Positions 17,946 through 27,040 of a stretch of 64,000 nucleotides of DNA are shown here, in pieces. Numbering within the stretch: the first letter of the stretch is position 1; each line of letters opens with the position of its first letter. Source of the DNA: Gammaproteobacteria bacterium. GTDB lineage: Bacteria > Pseudomonadota > Gammaproteobacteria > Xanthomonadales > Marinicellaceae. A program made the position numbers and the translations under genes. The stretch covers positions 461,001-525,000 of the forward strand of contig JAWLAO010000001.1 of NCBI GenBank assembly GCA_041395445.1, in the 5' to 3' direction. The notes under the pieces are model-generated. The model searched no databases. It was not told the DNA's origin and saw only the letters and a list, made by a program, of their open reading frames with translations.

Positions 17946-20910
17946 ATGTTGAAACTAAATAAATTGGCTATGCCAATAATGGCAGCACTCGCGATGTCAA
18001 GTCAAGTTGACGCTCAAGGGTTTTCAAACAATGCTAATCTGGATGATAACATCAGTAGCAGCGTAAAAATGAACCCGTTAGCCCCTGGAATCATTGTTAA
18101 ATATAAAAGCAATAACCGTTCACAATCTCTGGAACACGCAAGTGCCAGAGCGACTGAAATGGGTAATGCTTACGGTTTGAATTTAAAGTTCAAAAGAATG
18201 ATGTCCGGAAATGCTGAAGTATTAAGCATTGTAAAAGATGATTCTAAGTCAGCAAAAGCAATTGATTTGGATAAAATCGTTCAACAAATCAGCAAAAGAC
18301 CAGATGTTGAATATGCCGAAATTGATGCTTTGATGGTCCCTTATCTGGTTCCAAATGATACTGCATACAATACACAATGGCACTACTATGAAACTGCCGG
18401 TGGCATGAACTTACCAGCAGCATGGGATACAACGACTGGTTCATCTGCTGTTACTGTTGCTGTATTGGATACCGGTTATCGTCCACATTCGGATTTGGCA
18501 GGTAATGTCGTTGGTCAATACGATATGATTAGTGATTCAACAGTTGCCGGAGTATGGTGGCGGAAGAGACTCAAATGCGCAAGATCCGGGCGATTATCAC
18601 AACCGCAGGTCAATGTTATACAGGATCTCCTGCTAGTGATAGTTCATGGCATGGTACTCACGTTGCAGGAACTGTTGCAGCCGTTTCGAACAACAATAGC
18701 TGATGTTGCCGGTGTTGCATGGAATGTTGGATTGGTACCTGTTCGTGTATTAGGACGTTGTGGCGGTTCATTATCAGACATCGCCGATGGTATTCGTTGG
18801 GCAGCCGGTTTATCAGTTACTGGCGTGCCTGCAAACCCAAATCCGGCTCAAGTTATCAATATGTCTTTAGGTTCAAGCAGCCCGACATCTTGTAGTTCAA
18901 CTTATCAAAATGCAATTACAGCGGCTTATAATGCAGGAACTACAATTGTTGTTGCAGCAGGTAATGATAATAGTTCTGCCGGTTATCCACCTGCGAACTG
19001 TAGCAACGTGATTTCTGTAACCGCTACAAACAGAAAAGGTGGAAGAGCTTATTACTCAAACTACGGTTCAACAACAGACGTATCTGCTCCAGGTGGTGAC
19101 GGCTGTCAGCCAACTTCAAACTCAGAACCAACATCTCTTTCAGATTGCGAAGGAAGTGTTTGGAGTGAAGCGAATATGATTCAGTCCACATATAACACAG
19201 GAACAACAACCCCAGGTTCAGACAGTATTGGTGCTTTACAGGGAACTTCAATGGCTTCTCCACACGTTGCCGGTCTTGCTGCATTAATGTATTCAGTCAA
19301 ACCAACAACGACTCCGGCAGAAGTTGAAAGTGTTATGAAATCAACAGCAAGATCTTTCCCATCTGTAAGTTCACATCAATGTACAACTTCAAATTGTGGC
19401 GCAGGTATTGTTGATGCAGCTGCAGCTGTTGCAGCGATGAATGGTGGAACACCTCCGCCTCCAACAGGTAACGAGTTGACAAACGGAGTTGCAGTAACCG
19501 GTCTTTCAGGTTCGACCGGAACTGAACAAAACTTCACAATGGATGTTCCTGCTGGTGCTAGTAATTTGGCATTTAACATGAGTGGTGGAACAGGCGATGC
19601 TGATTTGTATGTTAAATTTGGTTCAGCACCAACGACTTCCAGCTACGACTGTCGTCCTTATGCTTCAGGAAATACTGAGAGTTGTCCGGTAGCATCACCT
19701 CAAGAAGGAACATATCACGTTATGCTTCGTGCTTATTCAACTTATAGTGGTGTTAGCCTTGTTGGAAGTTATGATGTTTCTGGCTCCGAATGTTGCTCCA
19801 AACGCATCATTCACATACAACTGTAACAACTTAGCTTGTACATTTGATGGTTCCGGAAGTTCAGATAGTGATGGTTCAATCTCAAGCTACTCTTGGTCGT
19901 TTGGTGGTTCTGGAGCAAATGCTTCTCACACATTCGCCGGAGCAGGCACATATTCAGTCACTCTTACAGTTACTGATAATGATGGAGCAACTGACACTTC
20001 AACTCAATCCGTTACAGTTACCGAACCTGCAAATGTAGCACCAACTGCTTCATTTACAGCTAACTGTACAGATTTAACATGTAGCTTTAACGCCTCAGGA
20101 AGTTCTGATAGTGATGGCTCCATTGCAAGCTATTCATGGTCATTCGGTGGATCAGGAGTTACAGCATCTCATACTTATGGAAGTGCCGGAACTTACTCTG
20201 TAACACTGACAGTAACTGACGATGATGGAGCAACTGACACAGCTACTCAATCAGTAACCGTAACTGAACCACCTGTTTCAGGTAATGCCTTAACAAATGG
20301 TGTTCCTGTAACCGGACTGTCCGCATCAACAGGAAATGTTGTTGAATACACAATGGATGTTCCTGCAGGAGCAACAAACTTGAATTTTGACATTAGTGGC
20401 GGTACCGGTGATGCTGATATATATGTTAAGTTCGGCTCAGCTCCTACAACTTCAAGTTACGATTGTCGCCCTTATGTTGGTGGAAACACAGAAAACTGTA
20501 ATTTTGCCAGCCCACAAGCCGGAACTTACTATGTAATGGTTCGTGCTTATAGCGCATTTAGTGGCGTTAGTTTGGTAGGAAGTTATACCGAAGCAGGTGG
20601 TGGTCCAACTCCAATCAGCCAAACTGTAAGCAACATCTCAGTTTCACAAGGTGCTTGGAAACACTATACAGTTGACTTGACAAATGGTTATTCAAACCTC
20701 AATATAGCTATTAGTGGTGGTTCAGGCGACGCTGACTTATATGTCAGACATGGCGCTCAATCAACAACAAGCTCTTATGATTGTCGCCCTTATAAAAACG
20801 GCAATACTGAGTCATGTTCTTTCAGCTCACCGGCAAGTGGAACATGGTACATTGATATCAGAGGATATTCTGCAGCATCAGGAGTTACATTAAACGTAAC
20901 TGCTGATTAA
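17946..20910 (+). CDS. Secreted S8 (subtilisin-like) serine peptidase with PPC and PKD domains, frameshifted
   Basis: One gene of 986 codons if four single-base insertions are removed (near 18553, 18604, 18698 and 19782). As given, the frame from 17946 runs to 19826 and the C-terminal part is in another frame. Domains in order: signal peptide, I9-type propeptide (about 45-125), S8 catalytic domain, PPC, two PKD repeats, two more PPC domains. The catalytic Asp is in AVLDTGYRPH and the Ser in GTSMASPHVAGL. The His motif HGTHVAG (from 18650) is readable only after correcting the first two shifts. Between the first and third insertions the uncorrected frame translates to nonsense. Protein sequence is intact around each shift, suggesting recent mutation or sequencing error. 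GAGAGGAG precedes the ATG. Confidence 0.88.
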
Positions 20911-20933
20911 TAAAAGCAGATATTTAAATGAAT

Positions 20934-20965
20934 AAAAAAGGCTCGCAAATGTGAGCCTTTTTTTA
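20934..20965 (+). terminator. Intrinsic terminator after the S8 protease
   Basis: GGCTC and GAGCC, extended by a G-T and a C-G pair, form a stem with an A-run before it and seven or more T's after it. It sits 25 nt after the protease stop. The flanking A and T runs make it possibly bidirectional, but no minus-strand gene is present. Confidence 0.85.
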
Positions 20966-21016
20966 TTGGGAATTCCCTTATCTCAAAAATATCAGAAACC
21001 TCCTATTCCAAATTCT

Positions 21017-21045
21017 TTAACAAAAGAATATAAACATGATAAAAT
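21017..21045 (+). promoter_or_regulatory. Candidate hemA promoter
   Basis: TTAACA (21017-21022) and TAAAAT (21040-21045) are each 5/6 matches to consensus with an exact 17-bp spacer. The implied leader is about 28 nt. It follows the protease terminator, so hemA-prfA starts its own transcript here. Confidence 0.55.
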
Positions 21046-21079
21046 CTCCGCCTTTCAGGTTTTCACCAAGTTAATTTAA

Positions 21080-22339
21080 ATGTCTTTGTTTGTCATTGGA
21101 CTCAATCACAATACGGCTGATGTCGATGTTCGGGAAAAGTTATCAATTCCTGAATATGAAATTGGCAATGTTGTTATTCAGATTTGTAAAGACAATCGCA
21201 TTGAAGCTTGTGTTATTATCTCAACATGTAATCGAACAGAGTTTTATTATTCTTCAGATAACAAACAATTGGCGATAGACTCGTTTTGCAAATGGTTTGG
21301 CCTTGATTACGATTCCATCAAACAACATATCTACATCAAATCAAAACTGGAATGTGTTCAGCACCTTTATAAAGTTTCCGCAGGACTGGACTCGATGATT
21401 TTAGGAGAGGCTCAAATTTTGGGACAGGTCAAATCATCCTATGAAATATCAAAAGATAACAAGGCATTAGATACAACAACTGATCGCTTGTTTCAATCCG
21501 CATTCAGAGTTGCAAAATCAGTCAGGAGCAGCACAGATATCGGCAAAAACCCTGTTTCCATTGCCAATAGTGCGGTCAATTTATCCAAACAAATATTTGG
21601 AGACCTTACCGAGCAAAGCATTTTAATGATTGGAGCCGGTTCAACAGCAGAACTATTACTGCGTTATTTGGCAAAAAACAATTACAAACAACTTGCCATT
21701 GCCAATCGCAACCTAAACAACGCTGAAAATCTGGCACAACAATTTCAGGGTTTAGCATTTCAACTGGATTTTTTGCATAGCAAGATTTCAGATTATGATC
21801 TGATATTTACCGCAACTGCGAGTAAAGAGCCTCTGATTGATTCAGAAATGATTAAAGCCGCTTTGCAGAAACGCAAACACAAACCAATGGTCATCATTGA
21901 CATTGCTATTCCTCGTGATGTGGATAAATCGGTCAAAAAATTCAATGACGTTTTTTATTACGAAGTTGATGATTTGCAAAAAGTCATTTCTAAAAACCTG
22001 CAAAACCGTGAACTTGCAGCCATTGAAGCCGAAAAGATAATTGTTGCCGAAGCTGAAATCTTCATGGATTGGTATAAATCCCAGCAGCACACTCAATTGA
22101 TTCACAATTTCCAAAGGGAAACTGCTAGAATACGTAAAGAAAGTTTGGATAAAGCGCTTAATAAAATTTCCAGTGGCGGAGATATTGAAGATGTGCTGTT
22201 TTATCTGGCGAACAACCTGACAAAAAAATTAAACCATACACCGGTTAAAGCGATTAGAAATGCCATCCAATCCGGCGATATCAATAAAATCAATACAATT
22301 AAAGAACTTTTTAACATAGATCAAAATAATGACACCTGA
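21080..22339 (+). CDS. hemA: Glutamyl-tRNA reductase
   Basis: 419 aa. It makes glutamate-1-semialdehyde from glutamyl-tRNA, the first step of C5 tetrapyrrole synthesis. Conserved features are GLNHNTADVDVREKLS, the nucleophile C50 in STCNRTEFY, GLDSMILGEAQILGQVK, the NADPH site MIGAGSTAELLLRYL and the C-terminal dimerisation helix. The gene overlaps prfA by 11 nt, the common hemA-prfA arrangement. The start codon lacks a clear Shine-Dalgarno sequence. Confidence 0.97.
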   Translation: MSLFVIGLNHNTADVDVREKLSIPEYEIGNVVIQICKDNRIEACVIISTCNRTEFYYSSDNKQLAIDSFCKWFGLDYDSIKQHIYIKSKLECVQHLYKVSAGLDSMILGEAQILGQVKSSYEISKDNKALDTTTDRLFQSAFRVAKSVRSSTDIGKNPVSIANSAVNLSKQIFGDLTEQSILMIGAGSTAELLLRYLAKNNYKQLAIANRNLNNAENLAQQFQGLAFQLDFLHSKISDYDLIFTATASKEPLIDSEMIKAALQKRKHKPMVIIDIAIPRDVDKSVKKFNDVFYYEVDDLQKVISKNLQNRELAAIEAEKIIVAEAEIFMDWYKSQQHTQLIHNFQRETARIRKESLDKALNKISSGGDIEDVLFYLANNLTKKLNHTPVKAIRNAIQSGDINKINTIKELFNIDQNNDT

Positions 22340-23402
22340 ACTCATCGTCAAACTGGAAAAAGCAACCGAGCGTCACGAAGAAATTGCTCACCTACTCTCT
22401 GATCCTGATGTCATGGCCGATCAAAATCAGTTTCGAGAATTATCAAAAGAATATGCCAGTCTGGAAGACTTGGTCGTTACATTTGCAAAACTAAAGCAGG
22501 CGGAAAATGATATTAAAGAATCACAGGAAATGATGAGTGATCCGGAGATGTCTGAACTGGCAAAAGAAACTCTAGAGGAAGCCAAAGATAACTTTACAGA
22601 ATTAGGAAAACAATTGCGAATTTTATTAATTCCCAAAGATCCTGATGATGATAAAGACATTTATTTGGAAGTTCGTGCCGGAACCGGTGGAGATGAGGCA
22701 TCAATTTTCTCAGGCGACTTATTCCGTATGTATTCACGCTATGCCGAAAGAAAGAAATGGAAAATCAACATCGTCAGTGCCAGTGAGGGCGAACACGGTG
22801 GTTTCAAAGAAGTGATTGCACAGGTTGAAGGCGACGGTGTTTATTCAAGATTCAAATTTGAATCCGGCACGCATCGCGTGCAAAGAGTTCCGGCAACAGA
22901 ATCACAAGGTCGCATTCACACATCGGCTTGTACTGTTGCAATATTACCGGTCATTAGCGAAGTTGAAGCCGTTGACATCAATCCGGCTGACTTGCGTGTT
23001 GATACTTTTCGCTCCTCAGGTGCCGGCGGTCAGCACGTCAATACCACGGACTCTGCCATTCGTTTAACACACATTCCGACCGGAATTGTGGTCGAGTGCC
23101 AAGACCAAAGGTCTCAGCATAAAAACAAAGCTCGAGCCATGAGCTTATTACAAGCAAAAATTACTGATGTGGAAAAACAAAAACAAGCCTCCGAACAGAG
23201 TGAAGCAAGAAGACTTCAAGTCGGTTCGGGCGATCGTTCGCAAAGAATTCGAACTTATAACTATCCTCAAGGTCGAATAACCGATCACCGTATAAACCTG
23301 ACACTCTACAAACTCAGCGAAGTAATGGAAGGAGATTTAGATCAGGTGATTGAACCTTTAATTCAACAAAACCAAGCCGATTTGCTGACAGAAAACTCGT
23401 AA
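22329..23402 (+). CDS. prfA: Peptide chain release factor 1
   Basis: 357 aa, standard RF1 length. It has the RF1-type tripeptide stop-codon reader PAT (in RVPATESQGRIHTS), which distinguishes it from RF2 (SPF), and the catalytic GGQ in GAGGQHVNTTDSAIR. It terminates translation at UAA and UAG. The gene overlaps hemA by 11 nt. prmC, which methylates the GGQ glutamine and usually follows prfA, is not next; a TPR lipoprotein gene lies 4 nt downstream instead. Confidence 0.97.
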   Translation: MTPELIVKLEKATERHEEIAHLLSDPDVMADQNQFRELSKEYASLEDLVVTFAKLKQAENDIKESQEMMSDPEMSELAKETLEEAKDNFTELGKQLRILLIPKDPDDDKDIYLEVRAGTGGDEASIFSGDLFRMYSRYAERKKWKINIVSASEGEHGGFKEVIAQVEGDGVYSRFKFESGTHRVQRVPATESQGRIHTSACTVAILPVISEVEAVDINPADLRVDTFRSSGAGGQHVNTTDSAIRLTHIPTGIVVECQDQRSQHKNKARAMSLLQAKITDVEKQKQASEQSEARRLQVGSGDRSQRIRTYNYPQGRITDHRINLTLYKLSEVMEGDLDQVIEPLIQQNQADLLTENS

Positions 23403-23406
23403 TATT

Positions 23407-24894
23407 ATGAAAGTTAAAAAAGTAATGCACAAAACAATTTCTTCACTCACCATTTTTATCCTCGTGGTTATGCTCGCTTCTTGTAAAACCACAACGAAAT
23501 CTGACATGAAGGAAATCGCCGAGGTCAATGCATTACTTCGTAACATCACGGTTGAAGCCATCAAGGAAAAAGACTATCATCAGGCTCAACGCAGTATCAA
23601 TGCACTCATATTAAATGATAAATTTAGTGCTAACGACAATCAGGAAAACTGGAAATTTATTCATCCCGCACTTGTTAGCTTACCAAAAGATTTGGCTTAC
23701 GAAGTCATTGAAAACGCACTAAAAAGCAATTCGGTAAACACTTCTTCAGAAAAACTTTTTGGAATGGCAAAAGTTTACACATCTTTCAAAGACACAGAAG
23801 CCGCCTCTGAAATTGTTGATAAGTCTATTGCTTTGGACAAAAACAATTTGGACGCTATCTTCTGGCGCGCTCGTTTATCCGCTATCAAAGGCGACAATAA
23901 AAATGCTGAAAAAGATTTTGAATATGTCATCAAAAAATCTCCAAAAAACGAAGAATATATCAGCCAATACGCTAGTTTTCTGCAAGAGAATCATCAAGGA
24001 ACGCAAGCGCAGGAAATGCTTTCTCGTTTAGAGCAAAATCCTGACAATATCTTCAAACGCATTGTTTTTGCGCTACAAGACAAAAACACTCAACAAGCAA
24101 CCCAACTTTACCAAAAACTAAAGTCTGTTGAAGTCAGCGAAGATAGCAAGAATATGAAGAATTATCTCGCCGGCGAAGCGGCATACTGGCTCGAACTGGA
24201 TGATGAAAGCATTGAATATTTCAAAAAAGTCAATGGTGGCGAGAGATATATGGATGCCCGGCAAATGCTTAGCCATCTCTATTACAATCAGGAAAAATAC
24301 GATCAAGCCATCGAAGTTCTGCACCAACTGCAAAATGCCGAACAGGAATATGCCGTTCAAGCCTACCGTCTGGAAGCGACTATCGTTGGTAAACAAAAAA
24401 ATGATAAAGCCGCTATCCGAATTCTAACCAACAGCCTGAAACTGATACCAAACAATTCTGACCTGCTTTATGATCGTGCCATGCTTTATGAAGCTGATGG
24501 AAAAACCAAAAAAGCTATCAAAGATTTAGAAAAAATCATTGAGGACAATCCGGAACATGAATTTGCTTTAAACGCTCTCGGATACACCATGGCAGATCAT
24601 GATATCGACCTGGAAAAAGCCCATGAGTACATTCAAAAAGCCATGGAACTCAAGCCGGATAGCGCCGCCATTGTCGACTCACTCGGTTGGGTTCAATACA
24701 AAATGGGACAATACGAAGAAGCCGAAAAAAACCTGCAAAAAGCCATGGAACTCGACGACAGTGATGCCGAAATCTACCTGCACCTCTATCACGCACTGAT
24801 CAAACTTGATAAAAAAGAAGAAGCCAGAGAGTTATTAATTAAAGCCAAGGACTTGTTTAAGGACAACAAAAAAGTTTTGGATATCAATCACTGA
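23407..24894 (+). CDS. TPR-repeat lipoprotein
   Basis: 495 aa. The signal peptide ends in a lipobox, MLASC, with the lipidated cysteine at residue 26. The rest is helical with several tetratricopeptide repeats, clearest in the C-terminal half (NEHEFALNALGYTMADH-like units, KPDSAAIVDSLGWVQYKMGQ, YEEAEKNLQKAMELDDSDAE). It resembles the TPR protein found beside hemA in pseudomonads (recalled from genome context). Probably a membrane-anchored scaffold for protein interactions; partners unknown. It is 4 nt after prfA, so likely the same operon. Confidence 0.85.
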   Translation: MKVKKVMHKTISSLTIFILVVMLASCKTTTKSDMKEIAEVNALLRNITVEAIKEKDYHQAQRSINALILNDKFSANDNQENWKFIHPALVSLPKDLAYEVIENALKSNSVNTSSEKLFGMAKVYTSFKDTEAASEIVDKSIALDKNNLDAIFWRARLSAIKGDNKNAEKDFEYVIKKSPKNEEYISQYASFLQENHQGTQAQEMLSRLEQNPDNIFKRIVFALQDKNTQQATQLYQKLKSVEVSEDSKNMKNYLAGEAAYWLELDDESIEYFKKVNGGERYMDARQMLSHLYYNQEKYDQAIEVLHQLQNAEQEYAVQAYRLEATIVGKQKNDKAAIRILTNSLKLIPNNSDLLYDRAMLYEADGKTKKAIKDLEKIIEDNPEHEFALNALGYTMADHDIDLEKAHEYIQKAMELKPDSAAIVDSLGWVQYKMGQYEEAEKNLQKAMELDDSDAEIYLHLYHALIKLDKKEEARELLIKAKDLFKDNKKVLDINH

Positions 24895-24954
24895 GAGTAA
24901 TAATTCAAATAGCTCATACCAGTAACGCAAAAATCTCGAAGAAACTTATTTTCT

Positions 24955-24988
24955 ACCATGAAGCACATAAAGGATATGAAGGTTTTTT
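24955..24988 (+). repeat. 9-bp-periodic element, left copy
   Basis: ACCATGAAG-CACATAAAG-GATATGAAG followed by a T-run. It is three near-copies of a 9-mer. A reverse-complement copy lies at 25974-26007, so the pair brackets the toxin-antitoxin-like genes in inverted orientation. Confidence 0.6.
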
Positions 24989-25060
24989 GATGGCTATTAC
25001 AAGAACTCAAAAGCATAAAGTTTCGCAAAGGTGTTGAGAAACTCTCAAACCACAAAACCC

Positions 25061-25163
25061 GTCATTCTGAGTGAAACAATTCCAACACTCTTGTCATTCT
25101 GAGCGTAACGAACTCTACACTCCTGTCATTCTGAGCGTAACGAAGTGGAGTCGAAGAATCTCG
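25061..25163 (+). repeat. Triplicated GTCATTCTGAGCG-type repeat
   Basis: GTCATTCTGAG recurs at 25061, 25093 and 25125. The second and third copies share the 20-mer GTCATTCTGAGCGTAACGAA exactly. The third continues into GTGGAGTCGAAGAATCTCG. Units are spaced 32 bp. A similar intergenic motif (CATTCTGAGCG...GAAGAATCT) occurs in many unrelated bacterial genomes (recall). No ORF crosses it. It ends just before the antitoxin-like gene's 3' end. Confidence 0.75.
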
Positions 25164-25166
25164 TAT

Positions 25167-25412
25167 TTAATTCTCCAACCATTCCATCATCAATTTTTTA
25201 ATCATGGTCTGGTAAGGAATCCCTTGTAACTTCGCTTTGGTTTTAAAGGCATTCAGCAGATTCTCAGGAACTTTCATACTAATCAACTTACTCTTATCAG
25301 GTTCGCGATAATGCAATTCACGGAATCCTTCAATAAACTCCACAATCTCCTCAACAGACATATCTTTGCATCGCTCTAAATACTCATCAGAAAAAGTTTG
25401 TAGAGCTTTCAT
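25167..25412 (-). CDS. Ribbon-helix-helix (CopG/BrnA-like) antitoxin candidate
   Basis: 81 aa. The C-terminal part has the ribbon and two helices typical of CopG-family antitoxins: KLISMKVPENLLNAFKTKAK, then LQGIPYQTMIKKLMMEWLEN. The N-terminal 40 residues are acidic and helical and could contact the partner protein. Its ATG overlaps the stop of the upstream nucleotidyltransferase gene by 4 nt (ATGA), so translation is coupled. It probably binds the palindrome in the promoter of the pair and represses it (inference). Confidence 0.8.
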   Translation of the reverse strand: MKALQTFSDEYLERCKDMSVEEIVEFIEGFRELHYREPDKSKLISMKVPENLLNAFKTKAKLQGIPYQTMIKKLMMEWLEN

Positions 25413-25867
25413 ATTTTTTTCAATGCCTCAATGTCCAGTAAATCCTGTTGCCGACCACTTTCCTTTTTCATCTGAATCAAATCTTCTTTGGATAAAACAT
25501 TGATTGACATTTGCTGATGTCTGACCTTTTTAATTTTCATTCCTGACAAATCATGAGTTATAACAATGTCCAACTGCTCACTTGGTTTTATAGGATTGTA
25601 AAAATTCCAGGCAATCAGATTGCGATTATTGATATATTCATCTTTAAAATTAAAAATATCATCCGCAGAAATTGGCAACCTTGATTGTAAACCCATATCG
25701 ATTAACACTTTTTCCAACTTCCTTAATACCGGCAACGACCATTTCAAAATAATATCAACATCCATAGTCCCACGAACCGCACCATGCAAACCTACAGCAT
25801 ATCCTCCGACTAGTGCATAAGGAATATCGTTTTTATTGAGCTCTTTGATAATTTTGGTAAGAAACAT
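25409..25867 (-). CDS. MNT/AbiEii-type nucleotidyltransferase, toxin candidate
   Basis: 152 aa, a minimal nucleotidyltransferase. The active-site pattern is complete: GG in ALVGGYAVGLHG, the DxD pair in GTMDVDIIL, and a third acidic residue in QLDIVI. Similar short DUF6036/AbiEii-type proteins are found next to CopG-type antitoxins. In the AbiE family the nucleotidyltransferase is toxic. Here it is the first gene, with the RHH gene second and overlapping. Alternatives are an antitoxin-like MNT (usually paired with HEPN, not seen here) or a nucleotide-modifying housekeeping enzyme. Confidence 0.75.
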   Translation of the reverse strand: MFLTKIIKELNKNDIPYALVGGYAVGLHGAVRGTMDVDIILKWSLPVLRKLEKVLIDMGLQSRLPISADDIFNFKDEYINNRNLIAWNFYNPIKPSEQLDIVITHDLSGMKIKKVRHQQMSINVLSKEDLIQMKKESGRQQDLLDIEALKKI

Positions 25868-25873
25868 TCTTTA

Positions 25874-25903
25874 ATTATATATTGGTATATACCATAGATA
25901 CAA
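25874..25903 (-). promoter_or_regulatory. Promoter with embedded palindromic operator for the toxin-antitoxin-like pair
   Basis: On the minus strand a perfect TATAAT (25879-25874) and TTGTAT (25903-25898) are 18 bp apart. A perfect 12-bp palindrome, TGGTATATACCA (25883-25894), lies between them. The -10 is 6 nt before the ATG with no room for a Shine-Dalgarno sequence. A dimeric RHH protein bound in the spacer would block RNA polymerase, the usual autoregulation of such modules. Confidence 0.6.
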
Positions 25904-25973
25904 TAAATAAACTCAGTATGATTCGGTTTCTTTAAAAGTAGATTTTTAAAAAATTGGTTCCCGTGCGTTCCTT

Positions 25974-26007
25974 AAAAACCCTTCATGAACTTCATGGGCT
26001 TCATGGT
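25974..26007 (-). repeat. 9-bp-periodic element, right copy (inverted)
   Basis: Read on the minus strand: ACCATGAAG-CCCATGAAG-TTCATGAAG followed by GGTTTTT. It matches the copy at 24955-24988 unit by unit in opposite orientation. It ends 16 nt before the 3' end of the arsenite transporter gene. Confidence 0.6.
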
Positions 26008-26023
26008 AGGATTACAATTTTTT

Positions 26024-27040
26024 TCACTCAAACTTATGCCTTGTCCGATTCACAATCGCTACCAAGGACAGCATAACCGGAACTTCAACCAAAACTCCAA
26101 CAACGGTTGCCAATGCAGCTTTGGAATGTAAGCCAAATAAGCTGATAGCCACAGCAACGGCAAGTTCGAAGAAGTTAGATGTACCAATCAGGCAACTGGG
26201 TGCTGCTACATTATGTTTGAGTTTGATTTTCCAGGCAATCCAATAAGCTAAGGCAAAAATTCCGTAGGTTTGAATCAGTAACGGAATCGAAATCAGCACA
26301 ATATCCATTGGTTGTTCGATAATTGATTTTGCCTGCAATGCAAAAAGAATCACAATAGTTACCAAAAGTCCTGTGATTGAAACCGGAGCAATTTTATGCA
26401 GAAAAGAATTCAGTCCTGATTCGCCGGATGTTGCAACTAAAAGTTTACGAGTGATAATTCCTGCAATCAAAGGAATCACCACATACAACAAAACAGAAAC
26501 CAATAACGTATCCCAAGGTACAGTGATATCTGTCACGCCCAATAACAAACCGGCAATCGGAGCAAAGGCAAAAATCATTATCACATCATTGACCGAAACT
26601 TGCACCAATGTGTAATTGGCATCGCCTTTAGTGAGTTGAGACCAGACAAAAACCATTGCCGTACACGGAGCAACTCCAAGTAATATTGCTCCTGCTAAAT
26701 ATTCGCTGGCAGTTTGCGGATCGAGCCATGAAGCGTATAAATATTTAAAAAACAATGTACCAATTAACGCCATAGTGAATGGTTTAATCAACCAATTGAT
26801 AACTAACGTCAAAATCAAACCATTGGGATTTTTGGCAACATCTTTGATGGAACTGAAATCCACTTTTACCATCATTGGATAAATCATCAACCATATCAAA
26901 ACAGCAATTACAATATTGACTTTTGCGACTTCAAATCCGGCAACCAGCTGAAAAACATCAGGGAAGAATTTCCCTAATATCACTCCACCAACGATGCATA
27001 AGCCGACCCAAACACTTAAATACCTTTCAAATAAATTCAT
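26024..27040 (-). CDS. acr3: ACR3-family arsenite efflux transporter
   Basis: 338 aa with about ten membrane segments. The family's essential cysteine is in GVAPCTAMVFVWSQLTKGD, and the N-terminus VWVGLCIVGGVILGKFFPD is characteristic of ACR3. It exports arsenite using the proton-motive force. The start overlaps the stop of arsC by 4 nt, giving an arsC-acr3 operon in which reduced arsenate is passed to export. No arsR-type regulator is beside it. Confidence 0.93.
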   Translation of the reverse strand: MNLFERYLSVWVGLCIVGGVILGKFFPDVFQLVAGFEVAKVNIVIAVLIWLMIYPMMVKVDFSSIKDVAKNPNGLILTLVINWLIKPFTMALIGTLFFKYLYASWLDPQTASEYLAGAILLGVAPCTAMVFVWSQLTKGDANYTLVQVSVNDVIMIFAFAPIAGLLLGVTDITVPWDTLLVSVLLYVVIPLIAGIITRKLLVATSGESGLNSFLHKIAPVSITGLLVTIVILFALQAKSIIEQPMDIVLISIPLLIQTYGIFALAYWIAWKIKLKHNVAAPSCLIGTSNFFELAVAVAISLFGLHSKAALATVVGVLVEVPVMLSLVAIVNRTRHKFE

